Shown here piece by piece: positions 9,804 to 17,876 of a stretch of DNA of 63,187 nt. This DNA is from Candidatus Poseidoniaceae archaeon. Its GTDB lineage: Archaea; Thermoplasmatota; Poseidoniia; Poseidoniales; Poseidoniaceae. Each line of letters begins with the position of its first letter. Position 1 is the stretch's first letter. The DNA lies in assembly GCA_016777125.1 (NCBI GenBank), contig JADHSC010000010.1:1-63187 (forward strand). The letters run 5' to 3'. Both the position numbers and the translations under genes were made by a program. A model generated the notes under the pieces. It did not search any database and was not told the DNA's origin. It was given only the letters and a program-made list of their open reading frames with translations.

Positions 9804-11222
9804 ATGTTTGATGAAAAGAAAACATTTCGAGAAATCGAATTGTTAGCGAGTGAGGCAAGGGAAATTTGCTGGAAGAATTTCAACTTGACCATACCGCACA
9901 CGGTATATCCTCCGAGAGAGGACACTGATCTTCTAGCAAGTGTACTAGAAAAAGTCACACCGTTCGGAAAAAAACGACTGCTCGAAATCGGCAGTGGTTC
10001 AGGTGCTTTATCGATTTTAGCAGCATCTATGGGTTGGGAAGTCGAAGCATGTGACATCAATCCATTTGCAGTTGCAGCAACCCGATACAATGCCATAGAG
10101 AATAACTTCCAAATCACATCGTCAGAGGGGGGCATCGGCCCGACCAAAGATGGACTGTATTCACAGTGGATGAAACCTGGCTCCTACGATCTTGTGATGT
10201 GGAACATGCCTTACATTCCCGCAGAAGAGATTGAAGAGTATCTTGGACCGATGGAAGATGCTGCTTTGGTCGATACACATCCAACGGGTCTGATAAATGA
10301 ATTTGCTGAAATGACACGACGATTCCAGCTTATTGGCCCCACCGGTATCGCTCTTATTTTATGCAGAGAACACATTGGCGGCCTTCGCACAAAAGACATC
10401 TTCCTTGCAAAAGGCTTGGCAACACAACGAGTATCAAACCATACATTTGATGATGATGAAACCATCCAAGTATTAGCAGTATGGCATCCATTTGTAACAT
10501 CGAAGAAGCAACAAGTGCATTCTGTTCCTTCAACAAATTCCGAATTACTGGAAGGGTCCTACAAGCCAGGGGATTCCCTGCGAACAAGGTTCCAAACTGA
10601 CGGGAAAGGGCGCCATGGAAGAACATGGGATGATCATCTTGACTCGTTCAAAGGAAGTTGGAAACTCAATCCAAATCAAATACCTCACATCTCGTCAGAG
10701 TTGCAATGTCAAGTTGCTCTTGAAATTGCTTCATTATTGCAATCGATGGCGCCTAAGGAAAATGTCATTCGAGTAAAATGGCCAAATGATCTCCTTGTAC
10801 GAGACAGTAAATCCAAACAATGGAAAAAGGCAGGAGGAATACTCTTCCAATCTCTCTCAAAAGGTACAGAACAATCTCTCGTTCTCGGCATAGGCATAAA
10901 CACGAAGGCAACCGCTGAGGTTCAAGGTCGAGGCTCATTAGAAGAAATAGGAATTAACCTCGACAATACTGAACTGTTCACGCTTCTTGACACCATTGTA
11001 TCCTCTCTCTTTGAAAACAAATCAAACTTGATGAATGCCCCAGACAAAAACACTGAAATCAATCTGGAATTATTGCTTAGACAATGCATCTATAGAAATA
11101 AGAAATGTACCGTAAAGGGAGTTTCAAGTGAAGGATATCTTCATATTGAATCAGAACAAGGAGAGTCTTACAACATCTCAGACGACCTTAGTCTTCTTTG
11201 GCCTCATCTTCAACTTCAATAA
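9804..11222 (+). CDS. Fusion: HemK/PrmC-like methyltransferase plus biotin-protein ligase
   Basis: Two enzymes in one 472-residue chain. Residues 1 to about 230 are a class I SAM methyltransferase with motif I LLEIGSGSGALS (59-70), an acidic motif II near EACDIN (81-86) and NMPY at 134-137. NMPY corresponds to the (N/D)PPY motif of N5-glutamine or N6-adenine methyltransferases such as HemK/PrmC. Residues from about 238 onward are a BirA/LplA-type biotin ligase: STN at 243-245, TDGKGRHGRTW at 265-275, KWPNDLL at 325-331, KAGGIL at 342-347 and GIGIN at 362-366. The ligase has no DNA-binding domain. It would modify the biotin carrier encoded at 30717-31127. The 3' end overlaps the convergent gene by 35 bases. 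Confidence 0.85.
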   Translation: MFDEKKTFREIELLASEAREICWKNFNLTIPHTVYPPREDTDLLASVLEKVTPFGKKRLLEIGSGSGALSILAASMGWEVEACDINPFAVAATRYNAIENNFQITSSEGGIGPTKDGLYSQWMKPGSYDLVMWNMPYIPAEEIEEYLGPMEDAALVDTHPTGLINEFAEMTRRFQLIGPTGIALILCREHIGGLRTKDIFLAKGLATQRVSNHTFDDDETIQVLAVWHPFVTSKKQQVHSVPSTNSELLEGSYKPGDSLRTRFQTDGKGRHGRTWDDHLDSFKGSWKLNPNQIPHISSELQCQVALEIASLLQSMAPKENVIRVKWPNDLLVRDSKSKQWKKAGGILFQSLSKGTEQSLVLGIGINTKATAEVQGRGSLEEIGINLDNTELFTLLDTIVSSLFENKSNLMNAPDKNTEINLELLLRQCIYRNKKCTVKGVSSEGYLHIESEQGESYNISDDLSLLWPHLQLQ

Positions 11223-11706
11223 TGGCATCCAGAATTTCTTCGGGTTCAGCAGATTCATTCATTCTCCTGTAAACACCGTATCCTGCAAAAGCAAAACCAA
11301 GAAGGTATGGGATGAAATTCAATCCGTACGCCCGAGATAGGTCAACGTCGACCTCTCCGTTAACACCTTCCTCTAGAGTAACAATCCATTCTAATTCCCC
11401 TCCGTCTGATTCGTGTTCAGCCTCAAGTTCACCATCTGCGGAAACCAATGTTCTCTTTGATTCACGTTCTTCTCCATCCTCAAAAATTTGAATTCTAACT
11501 TCAGATTCATTTTCTACTATGACAACAATTTTGATGAAATCGCCGCTGAATGAATTCGATGTTCCTTTGTATGGTTCGTCATCACCATTGATTTTTACGG
11601 ATTGATCCCATTCTTGAATAAATAATGTACCAATGATTAGCGTAACGCCAACGAGTATAAACACGTCACTAATCTTCAAAGGGGGAGCAGTCCCTCCACC
11701 GGCCAT
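11188..11706 (-). CDS. Hypothetical two-helix membrane protein
   Basis: About 172 residues. A membrane helix lies near the N-terminus (ISDVFILVGVTLIIGTLF), followed by an acidic, strand-rich extracytoplasmic middle, a second helix (FIPYLLGFAFAGYGVY) and an acidic tail. The ATG at 11706 is preferred over an in-frame TTG four codons upstream because GGAG lies just before it. No family recognised. The gene is convergent with the methyltransferase/biotin-ligase gene and its last bases overlap that gene's 3' end. Confidence 0.6.
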   Translation of the reverse strand: MAGGGTAPPLKISDVFILVGVTLIIGTLFIQEWDQSVKINGDDEPYKGTSNSFSGDFIKIVVIVENESEVRIQIFEDGEERESKRTLVSADGELEAEHESDGGELEWIVTLEEGVNGEVDVDLSRAYGLNFIPYLLGFAFAGYGVYRRMNESAEPEEILDAIIEVEDEAKED

Positions 11707-11742
11707 AGAACACTCCAAGGGGAATAGAATGAAAATGTTGCC

Positions 11743-12111
11743 CTATTTTTTCCTGGGCTTTGGTAGACCCAAACGTTGCCGTACAAGTCGTATCTTTCCA
11801 GAGGAAGAAAGCGAATTCAGTATCTCTTCTCCAGTGTGTTCTGATAAGGAATGACGAACCAGATCGTAGTCCACCAAATGTACACAAACAATAGCGAGTC
11901 CAATATCTTCTTTGATCGATTGAAGTTCACAGAAACTCGTTACAACTTCTGAGCCAAAGAAGTGCGTATCATAGAGTCGGAAATGAATGGTTTCGGGAAG
12001 AAGTTGTCTGAAATGACCCTCGAGTTCATTCCTTGAACGAATTGATGAAGGGAACGAAAAACCAATCCAACGTCGTTTTGGCCGTTTTGCTTTTGACAAC
12101 TTAGCAGCCAT
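11743..12111 (-). CDS. rnp2: Probable RNase P protein component 2 (Pop5-like)
   Basis: A 122-residue basic-ended protein. Its pattern follows archaeal Pop5: RRWIGFSF near the N-terminus (family RYIAFEI), LAIVCVHLVDYDLVRHSL in the middle (family GIVRC...YVEYLR.AL), and SSSGKIRLVRQRLG at the end (family GVSGTIKRLKRKF). Pop5 pairs with Rpp30 to support tRNA 5' maturation by the RNase P RNA. The match is by pattern only and divergent. Lys/Arg-rich termini fit RNA binding. Confidence 0.5.
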   Translation of the reverse strand: MAAKLSKAKRPKRRWIGFSFPSSIRSRNELEGHFRQLLPETIHFRLYDTHFFGSEVVTSFCELQSIKEDIGLAIVCVHLVDYDLVRHSLSEHTGEEILNSLSSSGKIRLVRQRLGLPKPRKK

Positions 12112-12195
12112 GGCTCACCGAGGCACTCATGATTCAAGAGGATGGCGGAAACGAACCTTAAACAGCCTAAAGAACCACTACTATGACGCCATTCC

Positions 12196-13479
12196 ATGGA
12201 AGATGAGACACCACTTACAAAAATGGCTATCATTCGAAGTCTTCTCTCACCCTCCACAGCCCCCCATCTACTCCTTCTCGTGATTACAGCCAGCCTCCTT
12301 CACATTATGGCAAAGGTAGGAACTGAGCAGATTGCAAGCTTCGGGTTTATTTCCTTCTCGATAGCGTATGTATTACTCGCTCCTGCTTCAAACAAGGACG
12401 TGTTTCGTAAACTCATTACATTTGAACAACAAGAAGAGTCTACCTTTGCAGATTCGATGAAAGAGCGATTTAAAATTTTAATTCTACCTCTTGCATTTGG
12501 TTTGGTGTTGTGGGGCATTTTTGCCTTTACAATGGGTGAAGGGGATACTCTCTCAGACATCGGAACAATCATTCCATCGGCCCTAGGTTTCTTGTTCGTG
12601 GCTTGGGCTATAGCCCAAGGATGGTTTTTTGCTTATGCAACCTCCAACTCCATTAAAACACCAGACACTGGAACCCTAAAGGATGCATCAACTCACTCTC
12701 CGATACCTTCTCTTGTTACAACTTCTACATTGATGATCTCAATGACGATAATCGTCACAGAAGCATTCAGATTCAGTCATGGGAGCACTCAATTCAGTGT
12801 TTGGCCCTATGTTGCTTCTTTTGCTGTATTTGCTCTCAGCGTGAGAATTACTTGGACACTTCGACAAAAAGCCTCCACTCATACCGCAACACACGCTGTC
12901 GCAAAACGATGGTTTCACGTGACTCAACTCTTCATCACTTGGCACGTCCTAAGCATCGTACGTAGTATTGATTCTGCATCATCAACAACACTCATATTTA
13001 TTGAGGAACTTGTATTGATGATCTTTACTGTGTTCATGGCAATATGGGCACTCACCAGTAAAGCGGACGGACGTAAATCAACACTTTTCACAAAAGATAA
13101 CGCATTGTTCTGGGGTGTAGCTTTTGGATATGCATACGCAGGAAGTGTAGCGATGATCACTTCTGTTTTCGATGATTTAACAGCCGTTCTCATAGGAGGA
13201 CACATCCTAGTTGTTGCGACAGTTGTGTGGGCACAACGCTCTTTACTTGACTCAAGAATTAACCGTATGTTCAAAGATTTTGACCTTAAAGAGTCTGTCG
13301 AATCAATTGAGATACCACCAGTACCCGAGGCTGAAGAGACGACTCCTGAGGAAAAACTAGAGGCATCTGAAGAGGATGATACAACTGAGAGTATAGGCGA
13401 CCCCGTCGATTGGAACCAAAAGCCAGAATCCATTGGGGACGAAACAAACTGGGAAGAGGATGTTGAACTCCTGGATTAA
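12196..13479 (+). CDS. Hypothetical polytopic membrane protein with acidic tail
   Basis: A 427-residue protein with about nine or ten predicted membrane helices across residues 20-345, followed by a strongly acidic, soluble C-terminal tail of about 80 residues. The tail contains two similar segments, ESIGDPVDWNQ and ESIGDETNWEE. I recognise no transporter or enzyme motif. The 3' end overlaps the end of the convergent FtsZ-like gene by four bases. Function unknown. Confidence 0.65.
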   Translation: MEDETPLTKMAIIRSLLSPSTAPHLLLLVITASLLHIMAKVGTEQIASFGFISFSIAYVLLAPASNKDVFRKLITFEQQEESTFADSMKERFKILILPLAFGLVLWGIFAFTMGEGDTLSDIGTIIPSALGFLFVAWAIAQGWFFAYATSNSIKTPDTGTLKDASTHSPIPSLVTTSTLMISMTIIVTEAFRFSHGSTQFSVWPYVASFAVFALSVRITWTLRQKASTHTATHAVAKRWFHVTQLFITWHVLSIVRSIDSASSTTLIFIEELVLMIFTVFMAIWALTSKADGRKSTLFTKDNALFWGVAFGYAYAGSVAMITSVFDDLTAVLIGGHILVVATVVWAQRSLLDSRINRMFKDFDLKESVESIEIPPVPEAEETTPEEKLEASEEDDTTESIGDPVDWNQKPESIGDETNWEEDVELLD

Positions 13480-14384
13480 TCGTCTGAAATTCCTGATAGA
13501 AGCATAACAACTCTGATGACTCCCTCAAGTTCGGGAGTTACTCGTGCACCAAGAATGACTTGTGCTTCAGAATCGACTGCAGATGTTAATGCTGTTGCAA
13601 TCTCATCGACTTGTCCTATTGTCATGCCGAGTCCACCTTCAATTTGAAGCAGACAACCTCGGGCACCACCGACATTCATCGGAGCGAGTGGAGCTTTAAT
13701 CGTGGCTTCAAATAATTCCTTCAAGTTGTCATGATGCCCGGAACCGACCAGCATAGTCGAGGCACCAGGCTGGCGTACAATTGCTCTTAAGTCCATGAGA
13801 TCAAGATTGATTAGACCCATTGAGAGCAATGTTCGAACCAATCCGTCAACCAAATCTTCAACCCATTCAGAGCCCATGCTCCAATCCTTTCCTCGTGTAC
13901 GGGCTTGTCGAGCAAGACGCTCCAGAGAGAGTTGAACACATACATCAGAATGGTGTTCTAGACGTTGAAGTTCGGTTGTTGCAATCTTTAGCCGAGTAGG
14001 CTGTTGCGAAAACGGCAAGGCTGCGATAGAGAGGACTGTCGCACCGTGAAGTTTTGCTTGCCGTGCGAATTCATGGGAAGCTCCTGTTCCAGTCCCTCCG
14101 CCCAGTCCAGTAACAAGAATGACGAGTTCAGCATTTTCTAAGAATGGGCGTGTGCGTGAAGCAAGACCTCGCATCCTTTGCTCAGCTAAGGGAGGTAATG
14201 CAGCGCAGCCAAGTTGATCTAACGTGTGCCCGAGTCTCATGATATGCCCATCTTCGGTTTGAGGAAATGATTCATCAGCATCGATCATGAGAAGAGAAGC
14301 CCCGCCACCTCTTGCATGTGCCCTAGAAGCCCATGTACATCCAAGACCACCAATCCCAACGATGAGGATCTGGGAGGACTCCAT
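13476..14384 (-). CDS. Compact FtsZ-family GTPase
   Basis: Tubulin/FtsZ-superfamily GTPase of 302 residues. The GTP signature is exact (TGLGGGTGTGASHEFA, about 92-107). The N-terminal nucleotide loop reads GIGGLGCTWASRA rather than GVGGAGGNAV. The T7 catalytic loop is intact (GLINLDLMDLRAIV, with N, D and D in register with bacterial FtsZ). The C-terminal domain follows FtsZ through GARGCLLQIEGG and ends at VVMLLSGISDD, with no linker and no conserved C-terminal peptide, so the usual route for partner binding is missing. It may act in division with another FtsZ or as a regulator or scaffold. Confidence 0.8.
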   Translation of the reverse strand: MESSQILIVGIGGLGCTWASRAHARGGGASLLMIDADESFPQTEDGHIMRLGHTLDQLGCAALPPLAEQRMRGLASRTRPFLENAELVILVTGLGGGTGTGASHEFARQAKLHGATVLSIAALPFSQQPTRLKIATTELQRLEHHSDVCVQLSLERLARQARTRGKDWSMGSEWVEDLVDGLVRTLLSMGLINLDLMDLRAIVRQPGASTMLVGSGHHDNLKELFEATIKAPLAPMNVGGARGCLLQIEGGLGMTIGQVDEIATALTSAVDSEAQVILGARVTPELEGVIRVVMLLSGISDD

Positions 14385-14419
14385 GAACCCTCCTTGTGCA
14401 CAACGCCCTTGAACTTACC

Positions 14420-14722
14420 TTACTTTTCAATAAATCGCATGTATCGGCGACGAGCGTCGCGAGCCCATGCATTATCTGGCTCTAAGCCGAGAACTCGATC
14501 ATAATATCCAACGGCTGTCTCGAATTCTGACAGATGACGACCGTAGAGGTGGCCTAAATTAGAGAGCACAGGGATACAATCATTATCCACTTCTAGCATT
14601 TGTAAAAGGAGTTTTTCTGCAGCACCAAGACTGTTTCGAATCATTAAATCTTCAGCCTCGTCGAGTTGTTCAAGTTGTTCTGTTGAAAGGTCATAGATGT
14701 TGTCAAATGGTGTCTCGGCCAT
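14420..14722 (-). CDS. Small TPR-repeat protein
   Basis: About 100 residues from MAETPFDN. Tetratricopeptide-like helices are visible at LGAAEKLLLQMLEVDNDCIP, VLSNLGHLYGRHLSEFETAV and GYYDRVLGLEPDNAWARD. It is probably a protein-protein interaction module. The frame extends 33 codons further upstream, but that part is not TPR-like and the internal Met is a better start. It lies 35 bases upstream of the FtsZ-like gene on the same strand and may be co-transcribed with it. Confidence 0.65.
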   Translation of the reverse strand: MAETPFDNIYDLSTEQLEQLDEAEDLMIRNSLGAAEKLLLQMLEVDNDCIPVLSNLGHLYGRHLSEFETAVGYYDRVLGLEPDNAWARDARRRYMRFIEK

Positions 14723-14865
14723 GCTTCTGCGAGGGAGGTTGAAGCAATGAATCCTTGCTTTGTTAAAAATTGAAGGCAAAACGCTACACTGCGGGACAAT
14801 AATCTTGCGCTTCACCAACAATGTTTAAGGGGTCCTTGCTAGTCGAGAACCCATAGGGTATAGCC

Positions 14866-15690
14866 ATGCTAACAACCTCATTGACCAAGCGACGCCCTAT
14901 CGTCGTCGCAGTGTTGCTCTTACTCCTCTTACCAGGGCTCGCTACATCCCTACCATCAGGGATTGGCGGACAACAACAGAACGGGGGAGATACTATCGAC
15001 GATGTTGCAAAGGAGGGGTGCCTTTGTCACAATGGCGTTCCTACTAATTCAGTTCAAATTATTCTCGATGGAGTCCCTTACGCATGGACTGCTGGAGAAA
15101 CGTACGAACTCCAGCTCAACATTATCGGAGGTCCTGATGCAGGTGGTCAATACTCCGCTGGGTTCTCGATGCGTACCTCTAGCGGTATTCTTTCTGGAAT
15201 CGGTGCTGACAACTGGCAAGGAGACGAACAATCCCTGACGCACACCTCAGCCTCAGCTGCTGAATCTGACCGAATGTGGGAAATCTCCTGGGTTGCACCT
15301 GCAGAAGGAGAAGGGACAATCGTGTTCTGGATTACAGGGAACAGCGTTAACGGCGACGGTGGTCTAGGAAACCAAATTGAAGACATGTGGAATCAACTCA
15401 CATTCGCACTCCTAGAAGGTGACGAAGAAAGCCTTGCACGTGGCACAAGAACAGTCTTTGCTGGCGATGGAAACGTCAGCCCACCCGAACCAACATCTCT
15501 TGGAACCGATCTCCACCACATGGGAGCCAAACTCCGCGCTCATTGGCTAGGATTACTCGGGTTCGGAGCAGTCATCATGTGCATTATTTTCGCAGGACTC
15601 ATGCTCCGATATGGATTCTCTACCTCATACGAAGGTCGAAGCAACCAACTTCGACTACGGTACAAACTCATGCGAAGAGGTGATCAGTGA
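14866..15690 (+). CDS. Membrane-anchored protein with CxCH motif, first gene of the cytochrome b operon
   Basis: A 274-residue exported protein. It has a signal peptide (PIVVAVLLLLLLPGLATS), then EGCLCHNG near residue 50, a beta-sandwich-like middle, one C-terminal membrane helix (about 230-252) and a short basic cytoplasmic tail. The GCxCH signature followed by a beta domain resembles the choice-of-anchor V/Reeler-like family. CLCH is not a standard CxxCH haem c site, so haem binding is not shown. Its position, overlapping the next gene and leading into Rieske and cytochrome b genes, suggests a subunit or electron-transfer partner on the outer face of the complex. Confidence 0.65.
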   Translation: MLTTSLTKRRPIVVAVLLLLLLPGLATSLPSGIGGQQQNGGDTIDDVAKEGCLCHNGVPTNSVQIILDGVPYAWTAGETYELQLNIIGGPDAGGQYSAGFSMRTSSGILSGIGADNWQGDEQSLTHTSASAAESDRMWEISWVAPAEGEGTIVFWITGNSVNGDGGLGNQIEDMWNQLTFALLEGDEESLARGTRTVFAGDGNVSPPEPTSLGTDLHHMGAKLRAHWLGLLGFGAVIMCIIFAGLMLRYGFSTSYEGRSNQLRLRYKLMRRGDQ

Positions 15691-16136
15691 TGTATGGCGA
15701 TACAATTAACAGTCTGCTGAAAGGTGTTGCTGATGGATCTATCTCAGTCAAAGATGCTCGTACTGCTCTCGAAGGCGTTGACCTTACAGAAGAGCAAATG
15801 GAGGCTGCGATTGACCATGGCGTTCACAACGTTGCTGAATCTGGAACAATCGTTAGCGCCTCTCTTGCACCATCCGGAGCATCCTACCTCACCCTGTTCT
15901 TCTTTGCATGGGGAATCTTCTGGATTTGCTATTGGTCGTTCTCACTCATCTACGGACTGGCAAACGATTGGGATCAGCAAAACATGGCATTCCATCTTGC
16001 CATGGTCTTAACGACCCTTATCCTCATGGGGCTCGTCTATCTGAAATTCATCTTACCAGACACTATTATCGTAAAACATTCTCAGAACAAATATGTTCCT
16101 GAACACCAGAAAGACTGGAAGGAGTACAAGTGGTGA
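15690..16136 (+). CDS. Small two-helix membrane subunit of the cytochrome b operon
   Basis: About 148 residues. An acidic helical N-terminus (about 1-55; DGSISVKDARTALEGVDLTE) precedes two membrane helices (about 68-90 and 101-124) and a basic, aromatic tail ending DWKEYKW. The ATG at 15690 shares a base with the previous stop (TGATG); an in-frame GTG lies one codon earlier. No family recognised. Tight coupling to both neighbours suggests an accessory subunit of the Rieske/cytochrome b complex. Confidence 0.6.
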   Translation: MYGDTINSLLKGVADGSISVKDARTALEGVDLTEEQMEAAIDHGVHNVAESGTIVSASLAPSGASYLTLFFFAWGIFWICYWSFSLIYGLANDWDQQNMAFHLAMVLTTLILMGLVYLKFILPDTIIVKHSQNKYVPEHQKDWKEYKW

Positions 16137-16984
16137 TTCCTATGGCAAAAGATTACGATTTAGTATTCCAAGATTCGAACACTGGTGCTCTCAAGAATGC
16201 AGGAAACGTCATCAATCGACGACAATTCTTGCGCTACGGATTTAATACCGCTGCAGGTGTTCTTACAGCATCTTTGGGCGTTCTTGGATTTGCGTCGATC
16301 CTCCTCCCACCCGGTGGAAGCACTGCTGGTGACCTTTCTGTCAAATTCTGGGCAAAGGGTAGAGAAGATACAGCATGGTATGGTGCAAAGCACTTACAGA
16401 CCATGACCAAGGCCGACTTCGTTGCAGAAGCTGCAAAGACAAACACAGGAACCTCTGGAGCGTCAGGTGTTTGGAATGGCGTCCCTGTCGTCGTCACCTA
16501 TGTTGAAAGTTCAAAATGGGAAGGATCACCTGAAGATAACAACAAAGCCCGATTCATGATGATGGAAGGTTACGATGAAAGCGGGAAATATGTTGGCCAC
16601 TTCGAAGATATGGTCGCTCAAGACGAGCGGATTTATCCATCAGACGACCTCATCATGGTTTTTGGAAGATGCACTCACCTTTGTTGCATCCCCGGATGGC
16701 AACTCGTATCGAACCAATACACAGATGACTCATGGACACCAGGGGGTACTGATGATGGAGGAACCAAACTCTTCTGCATCTGCCACTCATCTCGGTTCGA
16801 CACCACTGCTCTTGAGATGAATACGAACAGAAACCGTTCAAACGGTTCGACATTCAAGTATGCTGGTGTTCGAAAGGCAGGAGGACCTGCTCCTGTTGGG
16901 CTTCCGCTTATTCCTATCGTTCTGAACAATGATGTCGTTGAGGGCATTACCGATTATGTCGACTGGCTGACATACTGTGACTGA
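16130..16984 (+). CDS. Rieske iron-sulfur protein, Tat-targeted
   Basis: Carries the 2Fe-2S cluster that takes electrons from quinol in bc1/b6f-type complexes. Box I is CTHLCC at 181-186 (canonical CTHLGC, with Gly changed to Cys) and box II is CICHSS at 216-221. Expected cluster ligands are C181, H183, C216 and H219, with C186-C218 as the stabilising disulfide. A twin-arginine motif (NRRQFLRYG, R30-R31) precedes the membrane anchor at about 40-60, fitting export of the folded protein. The start could be GTG at 16130 or 16133 (AAGGAG just upstream) or ATG at 16142. It overlaps the previous gene and ends 10 bases before cytochrome b. Confidence 0.92.
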   Translation: MVIPMAKDYDLVFQDSNTGALKNAGNVINRRQFLRYGFNTAAGVLTASLGVLGFASILLPPGGSTAGDLSVKFWAKGREDTAWYGAKHLQTMTKADFVAEAAKTNTGTSGASGVWNGVPVVVTYVESSKWEGSPEDNNKARFMMMEGYDESGKYVGHFEDMVAQDERIYPSDDLIMVFGRCTHLCCIPGWQLVSNQYTDDSWTPGGTDDGGTKLFCICHSSRFDTTALEMNTNRNRSNGSTFKYAGVRKAGGPAPVGLPLIPIVLNNDVVEGITDYVDWLTYCD

Positions 16985-16994
16985 GGTGAATAAT

Positions 16995-17861
16995 ATGACG
17001 ACAATGTTCTGGATTCTTTGGTTCTTTATCGCCTTCATTATCGTCCTCGTGGCCTTCACTCTTCGTAAAGAGACTGAAGAAATGCCACGTCGTGAAATTC
17101 TACGTGCTGTAGAATCAACCGGAGGCATGGGTGTTTCCGAACGAGCCTTCTTGTGGGTCTTTTCTTGGATGGATACTCGATTCCGCATTCAGGATTACTG
17201 GAACATGTCGAAGGGTGCATATTACAACATGCATCGACAAATGCCTCTTACACACGCTGAAAAATACAAACTCCGAATCATTTGGTATTGGTACCCGCTG
17301 TACTGTCTTGGAGGAATATCCTTCCTGAGTTTCATTGTTCTGGTCATTACTGGAACTGTTCTTGGGATTTACTATGTCCCTGGTGGGGAAGGAGATCCTT
17401 CGCCTGCATATGCTTCGATGGAATTCATCATGCTTGAGTTGCCATTCGGTTATATTATCAGAGCTGTGCACCACTGGACGACGCACTTCATGGTTGCTTC
17501 TGTCTTTTTACACATGTGTCGTGTTTACTTCACAGGCGCATACCGAAACCCTCGTGAACTAAACTGGTTGATCGGTGTAGCGCTCATGGCCCTAACAATC
17601 GTCTTTGGATACTCTGGATACCTCCTTCCATGGGACAGTCTCGCATACGGTGCTGCTGTCATTGGAATCAACCTTGCCAATTCATCACCACTGATCGGAA
17701 AATACATTGCAACTCTTTTGTTTGGGGGTTCTTCATTGACGCCTCGAACGGTAACTCGTATGTACTTCATACACGTCTTTATTCTGCCAGTGATAGTGAC
17801 CACATTGATCATTATTCACTTGTTTATTGTATGGGTACAAGGCATTGCGGAGCCGCATTGA
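16995..17861 (+). CDS. Cytochrome b6-type subunit
   Basis: Membrane di-haem cytochrome b, N-terminal half. Haem ligands are H159 and H173 in helix B (13 residues between) and H260 and H275 in helix D (14 between); the 14-residue spacing is the b6 pattern. The Qo-site region has GYSGYLLPWDSLAYGA at about 205-220. An extra membrane helix and about 70 residues precede the core. The start is the ATG with GAGGTG five bases upstream; the in-frame GTG at 16977 lies inside the Rieske gene. The chain stops after helix D, so the subunit IV part must come from the next gene, as in b6f complexes. Confidence 0.93.
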   Translation: MTTMFWILWFFIAFIIVLVAFTLRKETEEMPRREILRAVESTGGMGVSERAFLWVFSWMDTRFRIQDYWNMSKGAYYNMHRQMPLTHAEKYKLRIIWYWYPLYCLGGISFLSFIVLVITGTVLGIYYVPGGEGDPSPAYASMEFIMLELPFGYIIRAVHHWTTHFMVASVFLHMCRVYFTGAYRNPRELNWLIGVALMALTIVFGYSGYLLPWDSLAYGAAVIGINLANSSPLIGKYIATLLFGGSSLTPRTVTRMYFIHVFILPVIVTTLIIIHLFIVWVQGIAEPH

Positions 17862-17876
17862 TACGGAGGGAGATGA

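Noticed and set aside
11188-11222. Overlap of two convergent gene ends as a sign of frameshift or misassembly
   Set aside because: Both reading frames are intact and end naturally; short convergent overlaps also occur at 13476-13479.
15019-15036. Haem c site in the first gene of the cytochrome b operon
   Set aside because: The motif is CLCH (CxCH), not CxxCH, so a standard haem c attachment site cannot be claimed.
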